Part shown: in pieces, positions 26,721 through 34,740 of the stretch
How the letters are laid out: every line of letters starts with the position of its first letter
Position numbering within the stretch: position 1 is the stretch's first letter
DNA from: Lachnospiraceae oral taxon 107 str. F0167
Lineage (GTDB): Bacteria; Bacillota; Clostridia; Lachnospirales; Lachnospiraceae
DNA length: 36,869 nt
Assembly (NCBI GenBank): GCA_000209465.1
Contig: GL890604.1
Span: forward strand, 1 to 36,869
Reading direction: 5' to 3'
Translations under genes and position numbers: made by a program
Notes under the pieces: model-generated
Told to the model about the DNA's origin: nothing
Database searches by the model: none
Seen by the model: the letters and a program-made list of their open reading frames with translations, nothing else

Positions 26721-27581
26721 ATGATATTAAATATGAAAAATTTGCTTGGAGTAGCAAGAGAAAAAGGATTTGCAGTTCCGGCATTCAATATTAGTGATTA
26801 TAATATGTTTAATGGAATTATGGAGATATGCGAAGAGAAAAATGCGCCGGTTATTATTGCAATTCATCCTGATGAACTTAAACATATTACATCTGAAATG
26901 GTTAAGGGAATCATAGCAAGAACAAATAATTCAAAAATTCCGGCTGTAATACATTTAGACCATGGTGCTTCTATTGATCAAATTATAAAAGCAATACAAA
27001 TAGGGTTTACATCTGTTATGATTGACGGTTCTCTATTACAATATGAAGATAATGTAGATATTTGCAAGAAAGTATGTGATTTAGCTTATGTGGTGGATGT
27101 GTCTGTGGAGGGCGAACTTGGAACTATAGGAAATACAGATTCTAAAGAAACCACTGCACCTGAAGATATACTGTACACAAATCCGAAACAAGCAAAAGAT
27201 TTTGCAAAAAGGACGGGAATAGATTGTTTGGCGGTTGCAATAGGAACGAGTCATGGAATATATCCTAAGGATAAGATACCAAAATTAAGAATAGATATAT
27301 TGGATGAAATCAGAAAAGAGGTTTCAATTCCATTGGTATTACATGGCGGATCATCAAATAAGGACAGTGAAATTGAAAAAGCTGTGGAACATGGGATAAA
27401 TAAGATAAACATATCAAGTGATATTAAAGTTGCATATTATAAAAAAATGAGGGAAGTACTTAGAGATGAATCACTTAGAGAGCCAAATGTTATTCAGCCA
27501 CCATGTGTAGCAGAGATGAAAAAAATTGCGGCAGAAAAAATTAAACTTTTCAAAGCGGATAATATGGCAATATTTTATTGA
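26721..27581 (+). CDS. Class II (zinc) ketose-bisphosphate aldolase family protein, copy 1
   Basis: A 286-residue TIM-barrel aldolase of the FBA/GatY/KbaY family. Visible residues are the catalytic Asp80 and zinc His81 in HLDHG, Glu130 in VEGELG, zinc His178 in GTSHG, zinc His208 in LHGGSS, and the phosphate-binding KINISSD. All metal ligands are present. The family cleaves fructose-1,6- or tagatose-1,6-bisphosphate or related ketose phosphates into two trioses. The exact sugar is unknown; the divergent second copy three genes on suggests it is not plain fructose bisphosphate. A GGAGAG site lies before ATG. Confidence 0.88.
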   Translation: MILNMKNLLGVAREKGFAVPAFNISDYNMFNGIMEICEEKNAPVIIAIHPDELKHITSEMVKGIIARTNNSKIPAVIHLDHGASIDQIIKAIQIGFTSVMIDGSLLQYEDNVDICKKVCDLAYVVDVSVEGELGTIGNTDSKETTAPEDILYTNPKQAKDFAKRTGIDCLAVAIGTSHGIYPKDKIPKLRIDILDEIRKEVSIPLVLHGGSSNKDSEIEKAVEHGINKINISSDIKVAYYKKMREVLRDESLREPNVIQPPCVAEMKKIAAEKIKLFKADNMAIFY

Positions 27582-27605
27582 TTGTATTAAAGAGGGATAA
27601 CTGAG

Positions 27606-28805
27606 ATGGATGAAAAAATTGCTATGGGCTTTCACACTTGTGTAGATTACGAATTAATTTGGGATAAAAATGTAATTGAAGAGCAAATTAAAAGACATAA
27701 TATCCATAACAAAGACTTAGAAATGAATATAGGAGTTTTATCTGAAAGGGATATATTGATTACTGCTCTTGCACATCTTAAAGAAGGGGTGGGCTGCGAA
27801 ATAATACCTGAAACAGAGCAACAAAGTAAGGATTTTGCAGAACATTTCAAATATAAGATAACATTAGGCGGTACAGCAACAAGAGCGGCAATTGCAATTT
27901 CAAATCTAGGTTATCCCAGTTTAATACAAACAAGCTGTTACAATAAGTATGTAAGAAAGTTATTGCCGCCGGAAGTTAGAGCAATACCGGGAATCAAAGG
28001 AAAAGAAATAATATATCCTCATATAGTCTTACAATGTGCGGGAGGGGTAAGAATAAAGGCCAATGATATAGATTTTATCACTCCCAGAGAAAATAGAATT
28101 TTAATATCTTATGATGAGGATAGTTTAAATCTGCCGGTTCTGGAAAAAGAGTTCGGTAATGAAATAAAAAAATGTGAAGTATTTTTATTGGGATCTTTTA
28201 CTGAGATATTGGATTTTGAAATATTGAAAGATCGTATAGAAAAAACATATAATATGCTGTCGTATTTACCGGATAATGCTATTGTAGTAATGGAAGATGG
28301 TTGTTATATTAAAGAAGAGTTCAGACATTACATACATAGTAAGCTTGCATGTAGAGCAGATATTTTAAGTATGAATGAAGATGAACTTCAAAAATATATC
28401 GGGCGCCGGATAAATATAATGGATAAGGACGAGGTTATGGATGGAGTTAAATACATTTATAACAAGACGGGAATTAAAAATATACTTGTCCACAGTGCTG
28501 CATGGGTTATTGTATATGGAAATAATGCACGAAAATTAAATAAAGCTTTAGAAAGCGGTATTGCCATGTCTGCTACAAGATTCAGAAAAGGAGATGATTT
28601 TAATAAGGATGATTATTTATATACTAAAAATTTAAATGATAAATCTGAAAGTAAAATGTTTTGCCAAAAATTGGAACAGGAATATGGGGAGAATATTTGT
28701 TGCAGACCTTGTAAAGATTTAAGTTTTGTTGAGCATCCTACAGTTGTCGGATTGGGAGATGCCTTTGCGGGTGGTTTAGTAATTGGTTTATTAGAGAGAG
28801 ATTAA
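27606..28805 (+). CDS. ADP-dependent phosphofructokinase/glucokinase family sugar kinase
   Basis: A 399-residue protein of the ADP-dependent sugar kinase family (ribokinase fold), known mainly from archaeal glycolysis. Landmarks are the substrate-lid region ITLGGTATRAAIAISNLGY, the nucleotide-site motif ILSMNEDELQKYIG and the C-terminal VVGLGDAFAGG, whose Asp385 is the expected catalytic base. The length is slightly shorter than archaeal enzymes (about 450). In this operon it probably phosphorylates the imported or hydrolysed sugar, giving a ketose phosphate for the flanking aldolases. Phosphoryl donor (ADP or ATP) and acceptor cannot be read from sequence. The start follows GAGGGAT. Confidence 0.85.
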   Translation: MDEKIAMGFHTCVDYELIWDKNVIEEQIKRHNIHNKDLEMNIGVLSERDILITALAHLKEGVGCEIIPETEQQSKDFAEHFKYKITLGGTATRAAIAISNLGYPSLIQTSCYNKYVRKLLPPEVRAIPGIKGKEIIYPHIVLQCAGGVRIKANDIDFITPRENRILISYDEDSLNLPVLEKEFGNEIKKCEVFLLGSFTEILDFEILKDRIEKTYNMLSYLPDNAIVVMEDGCYIKEEFRHYIHSKLACRADILSMNEDELQKYIGRRINIMDKDEVMDGVKYIYNKTGIKNILVHSAAWVIVYGNNARKLNKALESGIAMSATRFRKGDDFNKDDYLYTKNLNDKSESKMFCQKLEQEYGENICCRPCKDLSFVEHPTVVGLGDAFAGGLVIGLLERD

Positions 28806-28824
28806 ACAAAGAGAGTATATCCAT

Positions 28825-29679
28825 ATGTATGAAAAAACACAGAATATATTAAGAATGGCAAAGGAGAGCAATACTTCTGTTATAGCTTTTATTTGCATGG
28901 ATTATATAATGGCTCGTTCAGTAGTATATGCAGCAGAAAAAACAAATACACCGGCTATTGTGATGCTATATCCGGAGCATGTAAGTGTTCAGCATACAAC
29001 AGGAATTTGTAATTATGCAACTATGGTTAAAGAACTTGCCGGTGAAGTTAATGTACCTATAGGATTACATGCGGATCATGACTATAGTTATGGAGCCGTG
29101 GTAAGGTCTATGAATGCAGGATTTGATTCAATAATGATTGACGGCTCCATGCACTCTTTAGAAAAAAACATTTCTATTACAAAGGAGGTAGTAATTAAGG
29201 CGCATAGCCTTAATGTGTGCGTTGAGGGAGAAATAGGTCATGTAGGACTTGCAAAGGAAGATGCTGATAGTAGAGAAGATTTATATACAAAACCGGAGGT
29301 TGCCAAAAAATTCTGTGATGAAACAGGAGTTGATGCATTGGCTGTTTCAATAGGCAATGCACATGGAGAGTATAAATCCATACCGAAGTTGGATATAAAA
29401 AGATTAGAGGAGATACATGACATGACGGATGTTCCTTTGGTGCTTCATGGAGGAAGCGGAATTCCGGATAATCAATTATTGATTGCGTTTTCTAAAGGCA
29501 TAAACAAATTTAACTTGGGTACAGAATTTTTGGGAAGATATTATTCTGCGATGGAAGAATATATAAATGTTAACAAATATAATTCAAACCCGGTAAAGAT
29601 TATTGACTTACCGGAATATGTTCAGTCGAGGCTACAGCCTTACTTAGAAAACAGACTAAGAACTTTATGCAGATTTTAA
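28825..29679 (+). CDS. Class II ketose-bisphosphate aldolase family protein, copy 2
   Basis: A 284-residue protein of the same fold as the gene at 26721 but clearly divergent. It reads HADHDYSYG (Asp84, His85), VEGEIG, GNAHG (His180) and LHGGSG (His208), and the phosphate loop is KFNLGTE rather than KINISSD. The metal ligands are kept, so it should be an active aldolase. The differences around the catalytic Asp and phosphate site suggest a different substrate or stereochemistry from copy 1; a two-subunit (GatY/GatZ-like) role is less likely because both look catalytic. GAGAG lies upstream of ATG 28825. It is the last enzyme before the regulator. Confidence 0.85.
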   Translation: MYEKTQNILRMAKESNTSVIAFICMDYIMARSVVYAAEKTNTPAIVMLYPEHVSVQHTTGICNYATMVKELAGEVNVPIGLHADHDYSYGAVVRSMNAGFDSIMIDGSMHSLEKNISITKEVVIKAHSLNVCVEGEIGHVGLAKEDADSREDLYTKPEVAKKFCDETGVDALAVSIGNAHGEYKSIPKLDIKRLEEIHDMTDVPLVLHGGSGIPDNQLLIAFSKGINKFNLGTEFLGRYYSAMEEYINVNKYNSNPVKIIDLPEYVQSRLQPYLENRLRTLCRF

Positions 29680-29712
29680 TATTGAATAGTGGTTTATAAA
29701 AGGAGATGGATT

Positions 29713-30561
29713 TTGGAAGAAAGTAATATATTAAATAGAGAAGTCCTTAGTGTGATGAGAGAAAAGTATAAGAAAATGTCAATTGCTGAAAGAAAGGTAG
29801 CAGATTTTGTTGTAAAGAATCCTCATAAAACTGTAGATTGCAATGTGGCCGATCTGGCAAAACTTAGTGGTGTAAGTGATGCAACGATAGTTCGAATGTG
29901 CCATCATATAGGCTATACAGGCTATTATCAATTTAGGATTACATTGGCAAGAGATATGGGGAAGAGTCAATATAGTGATATAAAGGTATCAAACAGTACA
30001 GATGAAATAAAGATTTTTTTTCGAGAGTATGCTGAAAATATGATAGCAATCGGAAAGAGATTAGATACTGAAACGATGTGGAATTGCGTAAAGCTCATAA
30101 GAAACTGCGGTATGGCACATATTATAGCAGTTGGAAATACAGTACCTTTATCACAATATATTGGCTTTAGACTTGGACGTTTGGGAGTGAGGAGCAGTTT
30201 TGGATTGGCTACCGAATATTATATGAATCATATCAATTTGGCGGAGCCAAATGATATTGTAATTGCAATTTCAAAGTCAGGTGCATCAAAGCCGATACTT
30301 ATGGGTATGGAACTGGCTAAGGAAAAAGGCTTAAAATCTATTGCAATAACAGCTTATGAGGAATCACCGGTAGCAAAAATGGCAGATTATATATTGCTTT
30401 CAAGAGGAAAGGATATTTCCTTTAATTATTATAAAGATTATTCACATACAAATATGATGGCAACAATAGATGTTCTACTGGAATTTTTAACAAATGAGGA
30501 ATCTATAAGAAAAAAGCAGGCAGATAGGCCGGAGATAATTTTATCGGAATATAAGGTTTAA
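29713..30561 (+). CDS. RpiR-family transcriptional regulator
   Basis: A 282-residue regulator with an N-terminal RpiR helix-turn-helix (about 8-80, MSIAERKVADFVVKNPHKTVDCNVADLAKLSGVSDATIVRMCHHIGY) and a C-terminal SIS domain (about 115-250, containing DIVIAISKSGASKPIL) that binds sugar phosphates. TTG 29713 is chosen because AAAAGGAG stands seven bases upstream; GTG 29689 lies before that site. It is the last gene of the sugar operon. Its probable target is the TTGTAA/TTACAA repeat over the operon promoter, with a pathway sugar phosphate as effector. Confidence 0.9.
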   Translation: MEESNILNREVLSVMREKYKKMSIAERKVADFVVKNPHKTVDCNVADLAKLSGVSDATIVRMCHHIGYTGYYQFRITLARDMGKSQYSDIKVSNSTDEIKIFFREYAENMIAIGKRLDTETMWNCVKLIRNCGMAHIIAVGNTVPLSQYIGFRLGRLGVRSSFGLATEYYMNHINLAEPNDIVIAISKSGASKPILMGMELAKEKGLKSIAITAYEESPVAKMADYILLSRGKDISFNYYKDYSHTNMMATIDVLLEFLTNEESIRKKQADRPEIILSEYKV

Positions 30562-30709
30562 AAATATCGGAGTAAAAGTAGTAAATAAATATATTAAATA
30601 TAATATTCAGAAAATTAAAACAATATATACAATTAAAACAGATTAAAATATCAATATAAGAATATAATAAAATAAAAAAGAAAAAACTATAAAAAGTTTT
30701 AAAACACTA

Positions 30710-30737
30710 TTGACAAGAACAAAAAATCTGATATACT
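30710..30737 (+). promoter_or_regulatory. Promoter of the candidate noncoding RNA
   Basis: A perfect TTGACA (30710-30715), 16 bases and TATACT (30732-30737) make a strong promoter. It lies 150 bases past the RpiR gene with no credible protein gene on the same strand after it. The stretch 30562-30709 is AT-rich; I see no clear terminator for the sugar operon in it. Confidence 0.75.
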
Positions 30738-30743
30738 GTAGAC

Positions 30744-31240
30744 ATAAACAAAGAAAGAATATATTCTTAAAAAGTTTAATAAATGAAATCCACAGGGGAG
30801 AAGCAAAAAGCTTTAAAAAGTGGAAAAATGTAAAAGGAGGTATGGTCCAAAGAAAACTTAAGTAATGATTAGACTTTGATCTAATCCGGAACCTATAAGA
30901 GGATTGTTAGATAATATATTATTGAAAACTTTAAAAGTTACTATCTGAAGAATCGGTTAGGATAGTATCATACAGGTTTTATGACGAGAAAGTAGGATTT
31001 GTATGAAGAATAGACCGTGTAGATAGATTGATAACAACCATGTATTTTTTAAAAGTGAAAGGAAACTTATAGGAGGAAAATTAAAAACTGAATAGTAACA
31101 TCTATATAGAATGTCCAATAAATCGTGAAAGGACATCAAAAAATATAGAAAATAGGCTTTTATGAAAGTGAGGATTAATCCGTTGGAGCCGGAAATGTGT
31201 TGAAGAGAGCATTGATATAAAAAGTTAATGCTCTCTTCTT
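30744..31240 (+). ncRNA. Candidate large structured noncoding RNA (about 500 nt)
   Basis: Downstream of a strong promoter lies a purine-rich stretch without a plausible ORF but with many inverted repeats. They are AAGAATATATTCTT (30755-30768), GATTAGA/TCTAATC (30867-30886) inside GGTCC/GGAACC (30844-30893), TTAGATA/TATCTGA (30907-30948), TCATACA/TGTATGA (30968-31006), ATGTCC/GGACAT (31111-31136) and a perfect 12-bp 3' hairpin (31202-31238) with a U-rich tail. It contains none of the core motifs of RNase P RNA, tmRNA, SRP RNA or T-box that I know. Size and context would allow a ROOL/GOLLD-like large RNA, but I cannot assign a class. Confidence 0.6.
31202..31240 (+). terminator. 3' hairpin, probable terminator of the candidate RNA
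   Basis: GAAGAGAGCATT pairs perfectly with AATGCTCTCTTC over a 13-nt loop. The tail TTATTATG is U-rich but not a full U-run, so termination may be inefficient. It also separates the RNA from the convergent minus-strand operon. Confidence 0.65.
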
Positions 31241-31294
31241 ATTATGTGGTTCTTTGTCAAATTTTGGTGTGGATAGATTTTTAAACCGGTTATA

Positions 31295-31789
31295 TTATGC
31301 TCCGGCAATTTCCTTTGTTTCCACTTGAAATTTGCCATCATCATCCACATTCATTATCATATATGTAGGCATATGACCGGCTTGCCTGGGATAGCCGAGA
31401 GAACCCGGGTTTAATATGGTTACACCGTCTATTGTCTTTACATAAGGTCTATGAGTATGACCATACATAGCAAAATCACAACCTCTTGATATTGCCTCGT
31501 CTTTTAAAATTTCAACTCCCATGCTGACACCATATTGGTGACCATGTACCAAAAGAGCCTTATGATTTTTGATGTTAACCTCTTTTTCCTTGGGAAGCTG
31601 TGAAAAGAAGTCGTTATTTCCCTGTACAATAAAGCAGGAACAATCAGGCTCAAGCATATAGCTTATTTTGGTTTCACTACTTTCGACATCCCCAAGATGG
31701 ATAAACATATCAAAAGGTTTTTCTCTTTCAATCACCTTTTTGAGTATATCATCCATTCTGTGAGTGTCACTAACAATCAGTATTTTCAT
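31295..31789 (-). CDS. YfcE/YsnB-type metallophosphoesterase
   Basis: A 164-residue calcineurin-like phosphoesterase. The metal-binding motifs are SDTHR (7-11), HLGDVE, QGNND, LVHGHQ and YGHTHRP, with NPGSLGYPR near the end. This is the short YsnB/MJ0936 branch; the cellular substrate is unknown. ATG 31789 follows AGAGGAAA. Its start overlaps the end of rdgB by 20 bases, so the genes are coupled; the same fusion-like pairing rdgB-ysnB is common in Bacillota. It is the last gene of the minus-strand operon. Confidence 0.9.
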   Translation of the reverse strand: MKILIVSDTHRMDDILKKVIEREKPFDMFIHLGDVESSETKISYMLEPDCSCFIVQGNNDFFSQLPKEKEVNIKNHKALLVHGHQYGVSMGVEILKDEAISRGCDFAMYGHTHRPYVKTIDGVTILNPGSLGYPRQAGHMPTYMIMNVDDDGKFQVETKEIAGA

Positions 31790-32375
31790 AAATTTCCTCT
31801 AGCTTTTTCTTCATTGCAGTAAGTGCCTTGCCCCTGTGGCTTATCCTGTTTTTTTCATCAGGATCAATCTCGGCACTTGTTTTATCATATTCAGGTAAAT
31901 AAAGTATAGGATCATATCCGAATCCGTTTTCACCCGATATAGTTTGTGATATCAGCCCCTCCATACTTCCTTCTGTGAATATGGCACTGCCGTCTTCCAA
32001 AACAGCACAGATACAGGCTCTAAATCTTGCGCTTCTCTCATTTCCCTTGGCATCTTTCAGCCTGGATATAATATTTTGATTTTTTATGGTATAGGAGGTA
32101 TTCTCGCCCATATATCTTGAGGAGTATACCCCCGGCTCCCCTCCTATATAATCCACTTCCAAACCGGAATCATCGGAAAGCACTATACCGCCTGTAATAT
32201 CCCATATCGCCTTGGCTTTTATATAGGCATTATCTCTAAAGCTTGTTCCGGTCTCTTCTATATCAAGAGATATACCGGCATCCTTTGCGGATATGATATC
32301 AAATGTTGGTAAAATAGCCCTTATTTCCTTTAATTTATTTTGGTTTCCGGTTGCAAAAATAATCTTTCTTCTCAT
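31770..32375 (-). CDS. rdgB: XTP/dITP pyrophosphatase (RdgB/HAM1)
   Basis: A 201-residue Ham1-family nucleotide house-cleaning enzyme that hydrolyses XTP, ITP and dITP to monophosphates. The start KIIFATGNQNKLKEI, the VLSDDSGLEVDYIGGEPGVYSSRY segment, GENGFGYDPIL and NRISHRGKALTAM are the family signatures. The length is standard. It overlaps the downstream phosphoesterase gene by 20 bases and lies 17 bases after the methyltransferase gene. Role: keeping non-canonical purines out of DNA and RNA, compatible with the purine salvage gene xpt in the same operon. Confidence 0.96.
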   Translation of the reverse strand: MRRKIIFATGNQNKLKEIRAILPTFDIISAKDAGISLDIEETGTSFRDNAYIKAKAIWDITGGIVLSDDSGLEVDYIGGEPGVYSSRYMGENTSYTIKNQNIISRLKDAKGNERSARFRACICAVLEDGSAIFTEGSMEGLISQTISGENGFGYDPILYLPEYDKTSAEIDPDEKNRISHRGKALTAMKKKLEEIYENTDC

Positions 32376-32392
32376 TGTCTTACCTTTGTAAA

Positions 32393-33553
32393 TCAGAGTT
32401 CCTGCTTATTTCTTTTAGGAGGTTTTGGACCCATATATTGATAAAATCTGGTCTGCATCATACCATTATAGATTTTTCTGTTCTTATCTGCAGCTTTTCC
32501 TATATATTTTTGAGTTTCATTATAGGAAGTTATAAGATATAATGACCAGGAATCGAGATTTGCATATCTTTCTCCAAGACTCTTATAAATAGCCGGAAGA
32601 TTCTCTTTTTCCTCCAATCGCTCTCCATAAGGGGGATTTGTGATAATAAACCCGTATTTTTTGGGATGTGACAGGGCAGAAACATCCCTGCATTGTAAAT
32701 GCAGCATATCGATAACGCCGGCTCTTGTGGCATTACTTCTGGCTGCTTCTACAATATTTTTATCAATATCATATCCCTGTATATCCACAGATGTATCTAT
32801 ATTCACCATATCACGGGCTTCTTCGTAGGTATTATCCCAAATATCCTTTGAGATAAGATTTGACCATTTATTACTTAAAAAACCACGTTTAAGTCCGGGG
32901 GCTATATCTGCCGCCAACATTGCGGCTTCTATTACAAATGTACCGCTTCCGCAAAAAGGATCTACAAGTATTCTGTCCTTTTTCCATGGAGTAAGCATAA
33001 TAAGTGCGGCTGCTAAAGTCTCTGTAATAGGAGCTTTGGCAGTCATTGTTCTATAGCCTCTTTTATGAAGTGATACTCCGGTGGTATCAAGACCTATGGT
33101 AACAATATCTTTGTTTATGGAAACACGGAGCGGATAATCGGCACCGGTTTCTTCAAACCATTCCTTTTTATAAGTCTTTTTCAGTCTTTCCACCATTGCT
33201 TTTTTAACAATGGATTGAATATCGGAAGGAGAGAAGAGTTTACTTTTAATAGATGTTGCCTTGCTCACCCAAAACCTGCCGTCAGCAGGAATATACTCTT
33301 CCCAAGGTATATCTGCAACGGAATCAAAAAGTTCAGTGAAACTTGTGGCTTTAAACTCCGCAACCTTAAGTAATACTCTTTCAGTAGTACGAAGCCACAT
33401 ATTAGCTCGGGCTATTGCCTCATCATCACCTTCAAAATACACTCTGCCGTCTTCGACTTTGGTGATATCATAGCCTATATCTATGATTTCTTTTTTTAAA
33501 ACAGCTTCAAGACCGAAATGGCATGGAGCATACAGTTCAAATATTTTTCTCAA
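32393..33553 (-). CDS. THUMP-domain RNA methyltransferase (RlmL/YpsC-like)
   Basis: A 386-residue SAM-dependent methyltransferase. An N-terminal ferredoxin-like/THUMP RNA-binding region (about 1-165, beginning FELYAPCHFGLEAVLKKEI) is followed by a Rossmann methyltransferase domain. The latter has VDPFCGSGTFVIEAA (SAM site) and ITNPPYGER (NPPY catalytic motif), typical for N2-methylguanine formation in 23S rRNA, as in the RlmL N-terminal half and B. subtilis YpsC. The start is TTG 33553 behind AAAGGAG at seven bases. It overlaps the upstream yfcE-like gene by 17 bases, so it is probably coupled. Confidence 0.92.
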   Translation of the reverse strand: MRKIFELYAPCHFGLEAVLKKEIIDIGYDITKVEDGRVYFEGDDEAIARANMWLRTTERVLLKVAEFKATSFTELFDSVADIPWEEYIPADGRFWVSKATSIKSKLFSPSDIQSIVKKAMVERLKKTYKKEWFEETGADYPLRVSINKDIVTIGLDTTGVSLHKRGYRTMTAKAPITETLAAALIMLTPWKKDRILVDPFCGSGTFVIEAAMLAADIAPGLKRGFLSNKWSNLISKDIWDNTYEEARDMVNIDTSVDIQGYDIDKNIVEAARSNATRAGVIDMLHLQCRDVSALSHPKKYGFIITNPPYGERLEEKENLPAIYKSLGERYANLDSWSLYLITSYNETQKYIGKAADKNRKIYNGMMQTRFYQYMGPKPPKRNKQEL

Positions 33554-34091
33554 GTTTTATCTCCTTTAATACATTGCCATCAAAATCATATATAGAGAAA
33601 ATGTCATTATCAAGTATTGCATAGGAGTTCGGATTGTTTTCCTTTGGAAGAGATGCCGAGCCCGGATTTAATATATAAATACCGTCAACATTTTTCGCTA
33701 TAGGCAGATGTACATGTCCATATATGAAGGCTGAACCCTTGGACAGTTTTGGAAGTCTGTCTTCACTATAAATATGCCCATGAGTTATAAAAAAATAAAT
33801 ATCATTAAAAATACCTACACAATAGTCGGATTGCATAGGGAATTCCAGTACCATCTGATCCACTTCGGAATCACAATTTCCCCTGACTGCAATGATATCA
33901 TCTTTAAATTCATTTAGCAGAGTAAATACTTCCTTTGGAGAGTAATCCTTTGGAAGATCATTTCTTGGGCCATGGTATAAGAGGTCACCAAGCAGTATCA
34001 ATTTATCGGCAGCATTTTCTTTATACTTTTCGAGTATTTTCTTTGTATAGAATGCGGAGCCATGAATATCGGAAGCAAAAAAATATTTCAT
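33537..34091 (-). CDS. yfcE: YfcE-type phosphodiesterase
   Basis: A 184-residue metallophosphoesterase with the length and pattern of E. coli YfcE: ASDIHGS (6-12), LLGDLLYHGPRNDLP, VRGNCDSEVDQM, ITHGHIY and IYGHVHLP, then NPGSASLPKENNPNSYA. E. coli YfcE cleaves phosphodiesters in vitro with Mn; its physiological role is unclear. It is the second metallophosphoesterase of this operon and differs from the 31295 gene, as it keeps the YfcE-specific HGPRN loop. The ribosome-binding site is weak, and it begins 18 bases after xpt. Confidence 0.9.
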   Translation of the reverse strand: MKYFFASDIHGSAFYTKKILEKYKENAADKLILLGDLLYHGPRNDLPKDYSPKEVFTLLNEFKDDIIAVRGNCDSEVDQMVLEFPMQSDYCVGIFNDIYFFITHGHIYSEDRLPKLSKGSAFIYGHVHLPIAKNVDGIYILNPGSASLPKENNPNSYAILDNDIFSIYDFDGNVLKEIKLEKNI

Positions 34092-34109
34092 AAATAAAAG
34101 CCCTGGGAC

Positions 34110-34697
34110 TTATTCCTCCTGTTGTCTGAATTCTATTGTCTGAGTAGCGGCATCCATAGCATCAATTATGGCAAGAGATTCTAAACGGAAGCCAAGGTTT
34201 CTGATAGTGCGTCCACCGCTTTGGAAGCCTTTTTCGATAGCGATACCTATGCCTTCCACGCCGGCACCGGATTCGTTTACTATGGAGATAAGCCCCTGCA
34301 GTGCACATCCGTTTGCGAGGAAATCATCAATAATAAGAACATGGTCATCAGGGTTTAAGAATTTTTTTGAAACTATTACTTGATTTTTGCATTTATGGGT
34401 AAAACTTTCCACTTCTGCCGTATACATATCACCATCAATATTTATAGACTTTGATTTTTTGGCAAATACTACAGGAACACCGAATTCAAGTGCTACTATA
34501 GCGGCAATTCCTATGCCGGATGATTCTATTGTCAAAATCTTATTTATATTATTTGCAGCAAATTTTGACTTGAATTCCTTTGCCATTTCTAAAAAGAGTT
34601 CAACATCCATTTGATGGTTTAAAAAAGAATCAACTTTTACAACATTACCCTCTTTGATTACTCCGTCTTTTTTGATGCGCTCTTCTAATAACTTCAT
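34110..34697 (-). CDS. xpt: Xanthine phosphoribosyltransferase
   Basis: A 195-residue purine salvage enzyme forming XMP from xanthine and PRPP. It starts MKLLEERIKKDGVIKEGNVVKVDSFLNHQMD, as B. subtilis Xpt does. It carries the PRPP-binding loop VLIIDDFLANGCALQGL and the VVFAKKSKS segment. ATG 34697 follows GAGAGGA. In many Bacillota xpt is controlled by a purine riboswitch; here only 43 bases separate it from holA, so no such leader fits and it is transcribed with holA. Confidence 0.95.
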   Translation of the reverse strand: MKLLEERIKKDGVIKEGNVVKVDSFLNHQMDVELFLEMAKEFKSKFAANNINKILTIESSGIGIAAIVALEFGVPVVFAKKSKSINIDGDMYTAEVESFTHKCKNQVIVSKKFLNPDDHVLIIDDFLANGCALQGLISIVNESGAGVEGIGIAIEKGFQSGGRTIRNLGFRLESLAIIDAMDAATQTIEFRQQEE

Positions 34698-34740
34698 GAA
34701 AAATCCTCTCTTTTTTGAAAATACACAAAAGTAAATTACT

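Noticed and set aside
30842-30865. AGGAGGT followed by an ATG with seven codons in the candidate RNA.
   Set aside because: The spacing between AGGAGG and ATG is one base and the frame is trivial; more likely part of RNA structure.
34698-34740. Purine riboswitch upstream of xpt.
   Set aside because: Only 43 bases separate holA and xpt, too short for the aptamer, and its conserved core is absent.
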